Position numbers and translations under genes: made by a program | Assembly (NCBI GenBank): GCA_016876015.1 | Contig: VGOD01000023.1 | Span: 1-41,336 of the forward strand | Length of the DNA stretch: 41,336 nt | From: Chloroflexota bacterium | GTDB taxonomy: Bacteria; Chloroflexota; Anaerolineae; CG2-30-64-16 | Direction: 5' to 3' | Notes under the pieces: generated by a model | What the model was told of the DNA's origin: nothing | The model's database searches: none | What the model saw: the letters and a program-made list of their open reading frames with translations, nothing else | In this document: positions 24,119 to 32,503 of the stretch, piece after piece | How positions within the stretch are numbered: the first letter of the stretch is position 1 | Layout: each line of letters begins with the position of its first letter

Positions 24119-25438
24119 TCAGGAGGCAGCGCGGTCGCCCAGGATGCGCTCCGCGCACTGCCAGCCGGACGCCAGCGCCGACCCCGCGCTGGGTCCGATG
24201 AGATAATCGCCGCAGAAGTAGACCGGCCCTTCCTGCATGTCCCGCTTGAAGGCTCTCAGGGCGCTCAAGTAGCCGGGTCGAAACACCGGCACTTTCCTGG
24301 GCCAACGGAACACCATCCGCTGGGTGATGCCGCGCGCCAACACCGGCTGGGCGCGTTCGATGTCCGCATTCACCCGCCGCAAGATCACGGCATCGCTCAT
24401 GGCCGGATCGTACACGTCAGCCCGCAGAGCCGACATGCCGAAGACTCGACCGTCCGCCTGGCGGTCCCAACCCAACGGCGCGATCTGCCACGGCTCCTTG
24501 CTGGGGAACATGATCCCCCCATGATCCAGTTCTTTGGCGTCCCCTTCCGCGATGAAATAAACCTTGGCCGAGGTCGTGTAGTGAACGTGGCCGAAGAATG
24601 TCTGCCAGGCCGGCTGCGGGGCCGGGAAGAGGTCCAGCACCGCGTCTCCGGGCGCGGCGACCACCACCAGGTCAGCGTCGGCCTTATCGTCGGCGCCATC
24701 GCGACGATAGACGACTCTGGCACCGCTACCGTCGGACAGCGTCTCGATCTTGACGACCCTCGCGCCTCGTATCACGTCCTGCTGGCTGGCCAGCGTTTCT
24801 GGCAGCAAGCCCAGGCCGCGGTCGAACGTGTACAGCTTCTGCTGCAAGTAGTTGCCAAACAACACCAGCAGCATCTGCGCCGATAGATCGGCGGGCCGGT
24901 AGCTGCACATGACATCCATCATCGGCTGCACCCAGTAGTCGAACATCTCGGCATTGATGCGGCGGTAGAAGAACTGCTGCATGTCGAGACGATCGTCCCC
25001 CGGCGCTCGTTCGGGGTAGTAAGGATCCATACGTCCGTAGCGCACCATGTACGGCAAGAGCTTCATCATGCTCAAGCGCGCAGCCAGCGACACGCCTGAC
25101 CAACGCAAGTACGAGGGGATGGACATGAAGTTCACGCTGTGGATGCGTCCAGCCCGCATGATGTGCACGTGGAACCCGGTCTGTTCTTCGCTGTAGTTGA
25201 CCAGGCTGCCCCGGATCCCCAACTGCGAGACCATCGCGTGCAGATAGCGATCGGCGCCGGTGACGAACTCGGCGCCTGGGTCAATCCGAATGCCCTGCCA
25301 CGCGATTGAGATCATCCGACCGCCGACCCGCTCCGCCGCTTCCAGCACGCGCACGGCATAGCCGGCCAGCTTGAGACGCCAGGCAGCCGTCAAACCGGCA
25401 ATCCCCGCGCCGACAACGAGTGCGTTCTTGACTGACAT
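24119..25438 (-). CDS. FAD-dependent amine-oxidase/protoporphyrinogen-oxidase-like protein
   Basis: A 439-aa flavoprotein. The N-terminal dinucleotide fold reads ALVVGAGIAGLTAAWRL with GAGIAG at 10-15, then VLEAAERVGGRM, the classic amine oxidase second motif. The C-terminus has GPVYFCGDYLIGPSAGSALASGW, the FAD-contacting segment near the end of the family. Relatives include protoporphyrinogen oxidase, phytoene desaturase-like and uncharacterised NAD(P)/FAD oxidoreductases; no heme genes are nearby, so the substrate is open. ATG 25438 follows GAGGAGGGG; the frame stays open to 25483 without a better signal. It diverges from the MFS gene at 25555. Confidence 0.88.
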   Translation of the reverse strand: MSVKNALVVGAGIAGLTAAWRLKLAGYAVRVLEAAERVGGRMISIAWQGIRIDPGAEFVTGADRYLHAMVSQLGIRGSLVNYSEEQTGFHVHIMRAGRIHSVNFMSIPSYLRWSGVSLAARLSMMKLLPYMVRYGRMDPYYPERAPGDDRLDMQQFFYRRINAEMFDYWVQPMMDVMCSYRPADLSAQMLLVLFGNYLQQKLYTFDRGLGLLPETLASQQDVIRGARVVKIETLSDGSGARVVYRRDGADDKADADLVVVAAPGDAVLDLFPAPQPAWQTFFGHVHYTTSAKVYFIAEGDAKELDHGGIMFPSKEPWQIAPLGWDRQADGRVFGMSALRADVYDPAMSDAVILRRVNADIERAQPVLARGITQRMVFRWPRKVPVFRPGYLSALRAFKRDMQEGPVYFCGDYLIGPSAGSALASGWQCAERILGDRAAS

Positions 25439-25463
25439 GCGTCGCGCCCCTCCTCTTTGTGAG

Positions 25464-25491
25464 TTGCATTTTCCGCCACCCATTATATACT
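25464..25491. promoter_or_regulatory. Divergent promoter region
   Basis: The 116-nt gap between diverging genes holds an AT-rich core ATTATATACT. On the + strand TTGCAT (25464-25469), 16 nt, TATACT (25486-25491) serves the MFS gene. On the minus strand ATTATA (25482-25487) reads TATAAT 44 nt before the flavoprotein ATG, but no good -35 is seen. Confidence 0.4.
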
Positions 25492-25554
25492 ATTGAGCCA
25501 GCAATCGCGCAATCACACTGATGACTTCCTTCCAGAGAGGCACGCGCACGCACC

Positions 25555-26880
25555 ATGAATACCACTGAACCTCCAGCGAAAGCCAAACGGCGCTGGCTTT
25601 CGGTCCTGGCCCTTTCGGCCGCCGGCTTCGTGGATAGCAGCGAAGACTACACCCTCTCGATCCTCTGGCCCTTCATGTATCCTTCCCTCAGCGTCAGCAT
25701 CGGGCAACTCGGCCCGGCGCTGGGCATCGGCAACCTCGTCAGGACGCTGACCGCGCCGTTCTGGGGCTACGCCGCCGATCGTTTCTCGCGCAAGGCGCTG
25801 TTGGTAGGCGTCACGGGCGTCTGGGGCGCGTGGACGTTAGTGTTGGGGCTGGTGCAAAACATCTCTCAGCTCTTGCTGGTGCGGCTGGTGGCATCGCTGG
25901 GGCTGGCCGTGCTGTGGCCCACCGCGTTCTCCCTGCTCAGCGATCTGTTCGAGAGCAAGATGCGCGGTCGCGCGGCCGGTGTGATGACGGCCGCCAGCTT
26001 TTCAGGGACTTTCGCAGCCTACGCCATCCTCCCGGCGCTGGCGGTCGCCAGCCCTGAAGGATGGCGCAGCGGCTTCATGGTCATTGGCCTGGCGAGCATC
26101 GCCAGCGGGCTGCTGCTGCTCCTGGTGCACGACCCTCCGCGCGGGGCCGCCGAGCCAGAACTGCACGCGGTCCTCACCGAGGAAGCGGCCGCACGTTATC
26201 GCTTCCGCCTGGCGGATTTGCCCGCCATCGCCCGCGTGCGCAGTTGGTGGGTTCTGCTGTTTCATCATGCGGCTGACGTCGTCGCTGTCTCCGTATTGTA
26301 CGGCTGGTCCTTCACCTGGCTGAACGAAATCGGCCTGGGCGACTCAGCCTTCCTGGTGGTCGCCAGCCTGATGTTCAGCACGCTGCTGGGGCACGTGCTG
26401 TTCGGTTGGCTGGGGGACCGGCTGGAGATCGGCTGGCCTCGGCGGGGCCGGCTGGTCATGGCGTTGATCGGTTTGACCGTCAGTGTGCCGGCGCTGGCGG
26501 GCTTCATTGCGCTGGGCCGGCACGGGATGGCGCCCCTGCTGCTGTTCGGCCTGCTCTCTGGGCTGAGCCTGAGCAGCATAGACACCGGCGCGCGCTGGCC
26601 CGTCACCCAGGGCGTCTTGCGGCCAGAGCTGCGGGCTTCGGGCCGCGCCGCGCTCGACATGGTCATCGGTCTGATGTCGTCGTTGGCCGTCAGCGTCTCC
26701 GGTGGGCTGGTGCATCTGCTGAGCGGCGATGTCACCCTGATGTTGCTGATCCTGATCCCGGCGCCGAAACTGCTCGCGGCAGGGCTTTGGCTCCCGCTGT
26801 TCAAGAGCTACCCGCGCGACCAACAGGCCCTGCACCAGCTTCTCAGCCAACGCCAGCAGGAGATCATAGAAGGGCGATAA
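25555..26880 (+). CDS. Major facilitator superfamily transporter
   Basis: A 441-aa membrane protein with twelve predicted hydrophobic segments. The motif-A loop between helices 2 and 3 is clear (WGYAADRFSRKALL) and a second copy in the C-half reads FGWLGDRLEIGWPRRGRLV. The acidic pair in the first helix region (FVDSSEDYTLS) is reminiscent of sugar- or anion-type MFS members, but substrate cannot be assigned. The ATG has only a weak GAGAGG 14 nt upstream. Its neighbour in the opposite direction is the FAD oxidoreductase, sharing the intergenic promoter region. Confidence 0.9.
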   Translation: MNTTEPPAKAKRRWLSVLALSAAGFVDSSEDYTLSILWPFMYPSLSVSIGQLGPALGIGNLVRTLTAPFWGYAADRFSRKALLVGVTGVWGAWTLVLGLVQNISQLLLVRLVASLGLAVLWPTAFSLLSDLFESKMRGRAAGVMTAASFSGTFAAYAILPALAVASPEGWRSGFMVIGLASIASGLLLLLVHDPPRGAAEPELHAVLTEEAAARYRFRLADLPAIARVRSWWVLLFHHAADVVAVSVLYGWSFTWLNEIGLGDSAFLVVASLMFSTLLGHVLFGWLGDRLEIGWPRRGRLVMALIGLTVSVPALAGFIALGRHGMAPLLLFGLLSGLSLSSIDTGARWPVTQGVLRPELRASGRAALDMVIGLMSSLAVSVSGGLVHLLSGDVTLMLLILIPAPKLLAAGLWLPLFKSYPRDQQALHQLLSQRQQEIIEGR

Positions 26881-26881
26881 C

Positions 26882-26910
26882 TTCCCCGATTCCCGACCCT
26901 GTGCTACAAT
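26882..26910 (+). promoter_or_regulatory. Possible promoter of the DUF1638 gene
   Basis: TACAAT (26905-26910) fits a -10 element (5/6), with a weak TTCCCC (26882-26887) 17 nt upstream. It lies 47 nt before the ATG. Confidence 0.35.
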
Positions 26911-26957
26911 GCGAGGTGCGCCCCAGCCGCGCAAACCTGTCATTGGAGTCGTTGGTT

Positions 26958-27716
26958 ATGCGTCTTTTATGTCTCACCTGCGAAGTTCTGGCCCGGCCGG
27001 TGTACCTGGCCGCGGCCCGGTCGCCTCATATCGTAGATATCGAGATGTTCCGCCGGGGGTTGCACAACGAACCGGCCGACCTGCGCGCCAGGCTGCAGGA
27101 GCGCATTGACGCCCACATCGGCGGCCGTTACGACTACATCACGATGGGCTACGGGTTGTGCGGCCAGGCGACCGCGGGATTGACCGCGCGCGACATCCCT
27201 GTGGTGATCCCGCGCGCTCATGATTGCATCACGTTGTTCCTGGGCAGCCGGGAAGCGTATCAATATCAGTTCGAGAACTTCTCGGGGACCTACTGGTATG
27301 TGCAGGACTACATCGAGCGGGACGATGGTCAGGGCGGTTCGCTGTCGCTCGGCTCGGCCGCGGATAGCGGCATGAACAAGACCTACGAGGAATACGTACG
27401 CAAGTTCGGCAAGGAGAACGCGGACTACCTCATGGAAGTGATGGGCGCCTGGCAGAAACACTACAAGCGCGCTGCGTACATCGAGCTGGGCATCGGCGAC
27501 GGCAGCCAGGTGGAAGCCAAAGCGCGCGGCGAGGCCGCACGACGCGGCTGGACCTTCGACCGCGTGGCGGGCGACATGGTGCTCATCCGCCGGCTGCTCG
27601 AGGCGGATTGGGCCGACGGCGCCGCCGCGGGCAGAGACGACTTCCTGGTGCTGAAGCCGGGCGAACAGGTGAAGATGACGTATGATGCAGGGGTGATCGG
27701 GTGCGCGCTGGCATAG
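26958..27716 (+). CDS. DUF1638 family protein
   Basis: A 252-aa soluble protein with the DUF1638 signature: a Cys-containing N-terminus (LLCLTCEVLARP, C5 and C8), YITMGYGLCGQ (C68), and the strongly conserved RAHDCITLFLGSREAY (C90). The three Cys regions suggest metal or corrinoid-related binding. From memory, relatives are often near corrinoid methyltransferase genes in anaerobes, but no such genes are in this window and the function is not established. The ATG at 26958 begins the homologous part; the frame is open far upstream but that overlaps the MFS gene. Confidence 0.87.
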   Translation: MRLLCLTCEVLARPVYLAAARSPHIVDIEMFRRGLHNEPADLRARLQERIDAHIGGRYDYITMGYGLCGQATAGLTARDIPVVIPRAHDCITLFLGSREAYQYQFENFSGTYWYVQDYIERDDGQGGSLSLGSAADSGMNKTYEEYVRKFGKENADYLMEVMGAWQKHYKRAAYIELGIGDGSQVEAKARGEAARRGWTFDRVAGDMVLIRRLLEADWADGAAAGRDDFLVLKPGEQVKMTYDAGVIGCALA

Positions 27717-27778
27717 ACAGTTTGAGATGGCTGATTCAACCCCAGTTCGGATGAACTCTACTGGTAGGCGCGAACGAT

Positions 27779-28507
27779 ATGAAGCAATACGAAGCGGTCA
27801 TCCAAACACTTGAGCGTCTTGGCGGCCAGGCCACACTTGCCGACCTGTATCGCGAGGCAATGAAGGTCAAAGACTGTAAATGGGGAACGAAGACACCCTT
27901 CGCCTCCATACGCCGGATCGTCCAAGTCCGTCCAGAGTTTGTCAAAATCCGCCCGGGACTGTGGGCGCTACGTTCGTACCAGGCTAAATTGGGGCTAATA
28001 GACCAAGATGGCAAAGGACAAGCGACATCCGAGGCTATTGAGCAAACCCATGCCTACTACCAAGGTCTGTTAGTGGAAATCGGGAACCTGCGCGGCTTTG
28101 ATACGTTCGTGCCCAACCAAGACAAGAACAAGAAGTTCATCAGCAAACCGCGCGGCGAAATGCGAACTCTGCAAGAGCTCCCACCGTTCAGCTATTCCGA
28201 CCTTGTCAGAAGGGGCGGCACAGTGGATGTGACATGGTTTAACCACCGGCGAATGCCAAACAGCTTCTTCGAGGTAGAACACTCCACTGACATACAGGGG
28301 TCCCTCGTCAAGTTCTGCGACCTACAGGATTTCCATGCGAGAATGATCGTCGTCGCAGACGAAAGCCGTCGAGCTGAGTTTGAGCACAAGCAGAGGCTTA
28401 CTGCTTTTGACACGATCCAAGGCAGAGTGAGCTTCTTGGACTACAATATGCTGGTCAAGAATTTCGAGTACGAGAAGCTCCGAGCCATTCATAAGTTTGC
28501 GCTCTGA
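27779..28507 (+). CDS. HARE-HTH-like protein with nuclease-like C-terminal domain
   Basis: A 242-aa protein. Residues 1-70 resemble the HARE-HTH DNA-binding module (IQTLERLGGQATLADLY, then IRRIVQVRPEFVKIRPGLWALR), found in restriction systems and chromatin proteins. The rest contains RGFDTFVPNQDKNKKF, then VDVTWF with D150 and SFFEVEHSTDIQGSLVKF with E165/E167. The spacing of D150 and ExE recalls PD-(D/E)XK nuclease cores, with Glu in place of the usual Lys. It is lower in GC than its neighbours. No methylase or partner gene is adjacent, so an orphan restriction-type or regulatory role is inferred only. ATG 27779 has no strong ribosome site. Confidence 0.75.
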   Translation: MKQYEAVIQTLERLGGQATLADLYREAMKVKDCKWGTKTPFASIRRIVQVRPEFVKIRPGLWALRSYQAKLGLIDQDGKGQATSEAIEQTHAYYQGLLVEIGNLRGFDTFVPNQDKNKKFISKPRGEMRTLQELPPFSYSDLVRRGGTVDVTWFNHRRMPNSFFEVEHSTDIQGSLVKFCDLQDFHARMIVVADESRRAEFEHKQRLTAFDTIQGRVSFLDYNMLVKNFEYEKLRAIHKFAL

Positions 28508-28509
28508 TT

Positions 28510-30324
28510 ATGAGTCTGCGGGAGTGCGGTTACGTGTCGCCGTCGAGTCCAATATCTGAAATCCAATACCCAAATCCCCAAGTTCGCCCTGCAGCCCCGC
28601 GCGCAACGGCCCAGGTGCGCTTCGACGACGGCCGCGTGTACGAAGCAGCCGTCGGCACGCAATTGGAAGCTTATGTCAATGCAGTTGGTCAAGAGCGTGC
28701 GTGGCGCTTCCCGGTCGTCGCCGCGCTCATTGACCACGAACTGCGCGAGCTGACCTATCACATCGAGCGGGACGTGGAAGTAAAGCCGCTGGGCATGGAC
28801 GATCGCGATGGCAGCCGCATCTACCGCCGCTCTCTCACCTTCCTGCTGATGGTCGCCATCAAGGAGCTTTTCCCCGAAGCCGAGTTGCAGGTGGATCATT
28901 CCGTCACCTTCGGCGGCTATTTCTGCGAGATCCATAGCCGGCCGCCGTTCAGCGCCGAAGAGCTGGCTCGCATCGAGGCCCACATGCGCCAGATCGTGGC
29001 CGCCGACGAGCCGATCGGCAAGGAACGCGTGCCGCTGGCCGATGCCGTGGAGATGTTCCGCCGCCGCGGAGACGTGGCCACCGTGCGCCTGCTATCATTC
29101 CGCAAGAAGGATTACCTGGTGCTCTACAAGCTGCGCGGGGTCAGCAGCTACTTTCACGGCTACATGACACCTTCAGCGGGCTATCTGCATCACTTCGGGC
29201 TGCACCACTATCCGCCGGGCTTCATCCTCCGCTTCCCGCCGCGCAGCAGTCTCGACCTGGAGCCGGTCGTGGACTATCCCAAGCTGGTCGCTGTCTTCCG
29301 GGAGTACGACCAGGCGCTTCGTCTGATGGGGATCCAGGACGTCGGGGCGTTGAATGAAGCGATTCGCGGGGGGCGCACCAACGAGATCATCCTGGTGGCC
29401 GAGGCCCTACACGAGCAGAAGATCGCCCAGATCGCGGCCCAGATCGCCAGCCGGCGCGCGCCCGGCCGCTCGCCTGCCGGGGGTGGGCGCTCCGCAGACG
29501 GCGATCTGCGACTCGTTTTGATGGCCGGGCCATCGTCATCTGGCAAAACCACCTTCTCCAAGCGGCTGGCGGTTCAACTGCTGGCCAATGGCGTGCGGCC
29601 CATCGCCATCGAGCTGGACAGCTACTTCGTCAACCGCGAGCAGACCCCACGCGATGCCACAGGCGCCTATAACTTCGAGGTGCTGGAGGCGCTCGATCTG
29701 CCGCTCTTCAACCGACACCTGCTCGACTTGATGGCCGGCAAGGAGGTGACGCTGCCGAAGTTCAACTTCGTGACCGGCCGGCGCGAGACTGGCCACACGG
29801 TCCGCCTCGGCCCCGATCAGATCCTGCTGGTGGAGGGAATCCACGGGCTTAACCCGCGGCTGGTGCCCGACATCCCCCGTGCGTGCATCTTTCGCATCTA
29901 TCTCTCGGCGCTGACGCAGCTCAACATTGACCGCTACAATCGCGTCTCCACAACCGATAACCGCCTGATCCGGCGCATCGTGCGCGACGCACGGACACGT
30001 GGCTACAGCGCGGCCGAGACCATCGGCCGCTGGGAAAGCGTGCACCGGGGCGAGCGCGATAATATCTTCCCCTTCCAGGAAAACGCCGACGTGATGTTCA
30101 ACTCGGCGCTGGGGTACGAGTTAGCCGCGCTCAAGCCGCACATCGAGCCGCTGCTCCTGCAGATCGAGCCAGGCAAGCCGGGCTACGTCGAGGCCAAACG
30201 CCTGCTGGCGTTCCTCCAGTGGTTCGAGCCGATCGCGGCCGATCCGATCCCCGGCAATTCGATCCTGCGCGAATTCCTGGGTGGCGGCAACCTGGAACAT
30301 TTCGAGCCGTGGCGCGCCCAATAG
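28510..30324 (+). CDS. Nucleoside (uridine) kinase fused to ThrRS-like N-terminal domain
   Basis: A 604-aa protein. Residues about 35-240 resemble the TGS and second additional domain of threonyl-tRNA synthetase, including VDHSVTFGGYFCEI. The C-terminal part is a P-loop kinase of the uridine kinase/phosphoribulokinase fold: Walker A GPSSSGKTTFS at 340-350, IELDSYFVNREQTP, the lid region NRLIRRIVRDARTRG and a Walker B-like LLVEGIHGLNP. Such fusions are common in Firmicutes, Thermotogae and Chloroflexi and are thought to phosphorylate uridine or related nucleosides; the N-terminal domain's job is unclear. The start is uncertain: the first 34 residues look unlike the family, and GTG 28534, preceded by GGGAG, is a possible alternative. 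Confidence 0.9.
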   Translation: MSLRECGYVSPSSPISEIQYPNPQVRPAAPRATAQVRFDDGRVYEAAVGTQLEAYVNAVGQERAWRFPVVAALIDHELRELTYHIERDVEVKPLGMDDRDGSRIYRRSLTFLLMVAIKELFPEAELQVDHSVTFGGYFCEIHSRPPFSAEELARIEAHMRQIVAADEPIGKERVPLADAVEMFRRRGDVATVRLLSFRKKDYLVLYKLRGVSSYFHGYMTPSAGYLHHFGLHHYPPGFILRFPPRSSLDLEPVVDYPKLVAVFREYDQALRLMGIQDVGALNEAIRGGRTNEIILVAEALHEQKIAQIAAQIASRRAPGRSPAGGGRSADGDLRLVLMAGPSSSGKTTFSKRLAVQLLANGVRPIAIELDSYFVNREQTPRDATGAYNFEVLEALDLPLFNRHLLDLMAGKEVTLPKFNFVTGRRETGHTVRLGPDQILLVEGIHGLNPRLVPDIPRACIFRIYLSALTQLNIDRYNRVSTTDNRLIRRIVRDARTRGYSAAETIGRWESVHRGERDNIFPFQENADVMFNSALGYELAALKPHIEPLLLQIEPGKPGYVEAKRLLAFLQWFEPIAADPIPGNSILREFLGGGNLEHFEPWRAQ

Positions 30325-30377
30325 CTTCCGGCCGAGGCCGTGGCGCGATTTCTCAGTCCAAGCCAGGAGAAACGACC

Positions 30378-31157
30378 ATGTCAATCCGAACGCGCTGTCT
30401 CGCTATCGCGCTGGCGACCCTGCTAGGGGTGACGCTGGGGACCGCGCCGGTCGCGGCGCGGACCGCGCCGCCGCAAGGCCGCAGCGAACCGCGTCTGATC
30501 ACCGTGACCGGTGAAGCCCAGGTGAACGTTGTCCCCGATGAGGTGATCCTGACCCTGGGCATTGAAACCTCAGACCGGCAGCTCCGCCTGGCGAAGAACG
30601 CCAATGACGAGATCGTCAAGGCGTTGTTCGCCGCGGCCGAGAAGCACGGCATCGCCGCCAAGAACGTCCAGACAGATCACATCAACATCGAGCCGCGCTA
30701 TCGCGACAGCTACCTGCAACGCGACTTCGTCGGCTTCTTCGTGCGCAAGACCGTTGTCATCACCCTCAAGGATCTCGCGGCCTTCGAGAGCCTGCTCTCG
30801 GACCTGCTGGACGAGGGCGCGAGCCACGTACACGGCATCCAGTTCCGAACCACCGAGCTGCGCCGGCACAAGGACGCGGCTCGCGCACTGGCGATCGGGG
30901 CCGCGCGCGAAAAGGCGCTCGCGATGGCAAAGGAGCTTGGCCAGGCGGTGGGCCAGCCCCATTCGATTCGTGAGGAGCAAAGCGGCTGGTGGTCGGGCTA
31001 CAGCGCCTGGTGGGGTAGTTCCTGGGGGGCCAGCATGACCCAAAACGTCATGCAAAACGCGGCCGGCGCCCCCGCGCTGCTGGAGGGCGCGCTTGCGCCG
31101 GGCCAAATCAGCATCATCGCCAAGGTCACAGTAAGCTTCGAGCTGAAGACTCAGTAG
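30378..31157 (+). CDS. SIMPL-domain (DUF541) secreted protein
   Basis: A 259-aa protein with a signal peptide (RTRCLAIALATLLGVTLGTA, cleavage likely near TAPVAARTA) and a SIMPL/YggE-like domain: LITVTGEAQVNVVPDEVILT, ETSDRQLRLAKNANDEIVKA and a C-terminal strand IIAKVTVSFEL. Family members are periplasmic or outer-surface proteins of uncertain function, in E. coli linked to oxidative stress. An internal Trp/Ser/Gly-rich stretch (SGWWSGYSAWWGSSWGAS, near 206-223) is atypical. AGGAGA lies 7-9 nt before the ATG. It is 53 nt after the kinase and may share its transcript. Confidence 0.92.
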   Translation: MSIRTRCLAIALATLLGVTLGTAPVAARTAPPQGRSEPRLITVTGEAQVNVVPDEVILTLGIETSDRQLRLAKNANDEIVKALFAAAEKHGIAAKNVQTDHINIEPRYRDSYLQRDFVGFFVRKTVVITLKDLAAFESLLSDLLDEGASHVHGIQFRTTELRRHKDAARALAIGAAREKALAMAKELGQAVGQPHSIREEQSGWWSGYSAWWGSSWGASMTQNVMQNAAGAPALLEGALAPGQISIIAKVTVSFELKTQ

Positions 31158-31193
31158 ATCAGAACTGCTCAAAGCGCCTTTCGTTCTTCGCCT

Positions 31194-31291
31194 TTGGCGT
31201 GGCTAGAACGCCAAGCCCGACGGTCGGGCGGTTGAAAACCGCTGCCACCACTGCAAGGCCGATCCTTCGGCAAGCTCAGGACAGGCTCTGC
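31194..31291. repeat. Hairpin cluster after the SIMPL gene
   Basis: Three adjacent hairpins: TTGGCGT/ACGCCAA (31194-31214), GCCCGAC-G-GTCGGGC (31215-31229) and GCGGTT-GAA-AACCGC (31228-31242), followed by CCTTCGGCAAGCTCAGGACA (31264-31283), which resembles a sequence I associate with dispersed repeats in related genomes. No gene is evident; the function is unknown and the last point rests on recall. Confidence 0.6.
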
Positions 31292-31302
31292 GTCGGCTGG
31301 AT

Positions 31303-31512
31303 CTAGTACGGGAGGGCTGAAGTATCTCCACGGTTTGTAGTAACGACTTCAGTCGTTTCGCAGCGCCGACAACGACTGAAGTCGTTACTACGAACCCTTG
31401 CCGTACTTGCGTTCAGTACCAGGACCAGACCAATGACCACAGCCACAGGCAGGATGACAAACCAACCGCTCTCTACGAGACGCCTGGCAATAATGAGCAA
31501 TCTGCGAACCAT
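31303..31512 (-). CDS. Small membrane protein with repeat-derived C-terminus
   Basis: A 69-aa frame. The first 40 residues look real: basic start (MVRRLLIIARRLVESGW) and one hydrophobic helix (FVILPVAVVIGLVLVLNAST), with AAGGAG about 9-10 nt before the ATG. The rest (from about residue 40) is encoded by the palindromic repeat at 31337-31391 and adjoining sequence, so the natural protein may once have ended near VLNAST. It is the last of three small minus-strand membrane genes, 15 nt after the CW-motif protein. Function unknown. Confidence 0.55.
   Translation of the reverse strand: MVRRLLIIARRLVESGWFVILPVAVVIGLVLVLNASTARVRSNDFSRCRRCETTEVVTTNRGDTSALPY
31337..31391. repeat. Inverted repeat GTAGTAACGACTTCAG type
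   Basis: Two 21-nt arms (31337-31357 and 31371-31391) are exact reverse complements; they share the core GTAGTAACGACTTCAG. The 13-nt centre is GC-rich. The pairing continues outwards with one mismatch (GTTT/GAAC). It lies inside the 3' part of the small frame at 31303-31512, giving that protein its last residues, and looks like a mobile or dispersed unit. Confidence 0.85.
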
Positions 31513-31527
31513 TCGGTTGCGACTCCT

Positions 31528-32034
31528 TCACATCAACGGGTAACGCCGGAAACGCTCGCAGTCCACACAGTCCTCGGGAATGCTTCCATCGGCTTTGAGG
31601 CGCGCCTGCCAGCAAGGAAGGTCCGGCCGCTGAGACGCTGGACACGCGGCGCGCACAGCCTCGCTGCACGATTTGGCATCCCAGCAATACCTCGGCAGCA
31701 CGGCGGCCGCCAGGCCGGGCTGTGGCTGCTGCCCAGGGCGGATCGCAGGTTGAGGGGGCGGAACCCAGGGAAGCTGTGGAGCCGGCGCAGGAGCGCGGCC
31801 GGCCGGCGGTCTGCGCTCAAGAGGCGGCGCGGGACGCTCGACCGGCTGCTCGGCTGGCGGACGAGCGCCAGGCTGCGCCGCGGCCTGGGCTCGTTGTTCC
31901 GCGCGCGCCTCCTCCTCCCACCGCTTGTCGAGCCGCTTGAGCAGGTATACCAGGCCGGCTGTGATCGCCAACGGAATGCCGATGCGCACGGCAAACAGAC
32001 CGATTACGGCCAGAAGGTCGACAGGAATGATCAT
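31528..32034 (-). CDS. Membrane-anchored Cys-rich protein with two-CW-like motif
   Basis: A 168-aa protein with one N-terminal membrane helix (VIGLFAVRIGIPLAITAGLV), a charged stretch, a long Pro/Ala-rich linker (about 50-110), and a compact C-terminal domain with six Cys: RYCWDAKSC, AACPASQ, DLPCWQARL, EDCVDCERF. The CW...C...CP...CW...C..C order matches the small two-CW type module, presumably metal- or Fe-S-binding. GGGAGGA is 6 nt before the ATG at 32034. It is flanked by two other small membrane genes in the same direction; roles are unknown. Confidence 0.78.
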   Translation of the reverse strand: MIIPVDLLAVIGLFAVRIGIPLAITAGLVYLLKRLDKRWEEEARAEQRAQAAAQPGARPPAEQPVERPAPPLERRPPAGRAPAPAPQLPWVPPPQPAIRPGQQPQPGLAAAVLPRYCWDAKSCSEAVRAACPASQRPDLPCWQARLKADGSIPEDCVDCERFRRYPLM

Positions 32035-32055
32035 GGCAAGTCCTCCCAGGCAAAA

Positions 32056-32199
32056 TCAGGAAACTGGGGCGACCGACGATGGCTTCGACGCCACCCGGCT
32101 CTGGTCCCACGCCAGCAACCGGCTGCTGCCCCAGAGAAGCAGAGCGAGCGGCAAAGCGATGCGTACAGTTACGCCGACGACAAGAGCAATCAGTTGCAT
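32056..32199 (-). CDS. Small 47-aa membrane protein
   Basis: A short frame with an excellent ribosome site (AGGAGGATGCC before the ATG at 32199) and a single hydrophobic helix: MQLIALVVGVTVRIALPLAL followed by LLLWGSSRLLAWDQS and a Ser/Val-rich end, stop TGA at 32056-32058. It starts the three-gene cluster of small membrane proteins, 21 nt before the Cys-rich protein. Its similarity in layout to that protein's N-terminus (short segment, V-R-I-x-x-P-L-A) is visible. Function unknown. Confidence 0.65.
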   Translation of the reverse strand: MQLIALVVGVTVRIALPLALLLWGSSRLLAWDQSRVASKPSSVAPVS

Positions 32200-32503
32200 G
32201 GCATCCTCCTATGATGTAGGATAGCACTTCTCGCATGACACAGCCATCGGGTGTTTGCACCATCTTCGTGTGGGAAGTTTGCCCATGCCAGGACGGCTGC
32301 CCATGCCGCGGCCGGCGCCACGGCCAGTGAGAAAATGTCCCGGTTTGGAGGCTTCAGCTGGTTACATTGTTGGCGAGAGTGACCGGCTGATCCTAGCTGA
32401 TCCTAAAGGAGGGTTCGCACAGCCTCGAGACCAGAGCGTTGGGCGGCGATTTTCAGGACCGAGCCAGAGCGCGCGCGGACTACCCGCCCACATCATTGAG
32501 ATG
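32200..32503. other. Non-coding stretch left of the MITE-like element
   Basis: About 300 nt without a convincing gene. It probably contains the minus-strand promoter for the small membrane genes at its left end, and a tandem 10-nt duplication GCTGATCCTA x2 (32386-32405). I see nothing else supportable. Confidence 0.5.

Noticed and set aside
26406..26957. Upstream extension of the DUF1638 gene
   Set aside because: It runs in another frame through the MFS gene; homologous sequence starts at ATG 26958.
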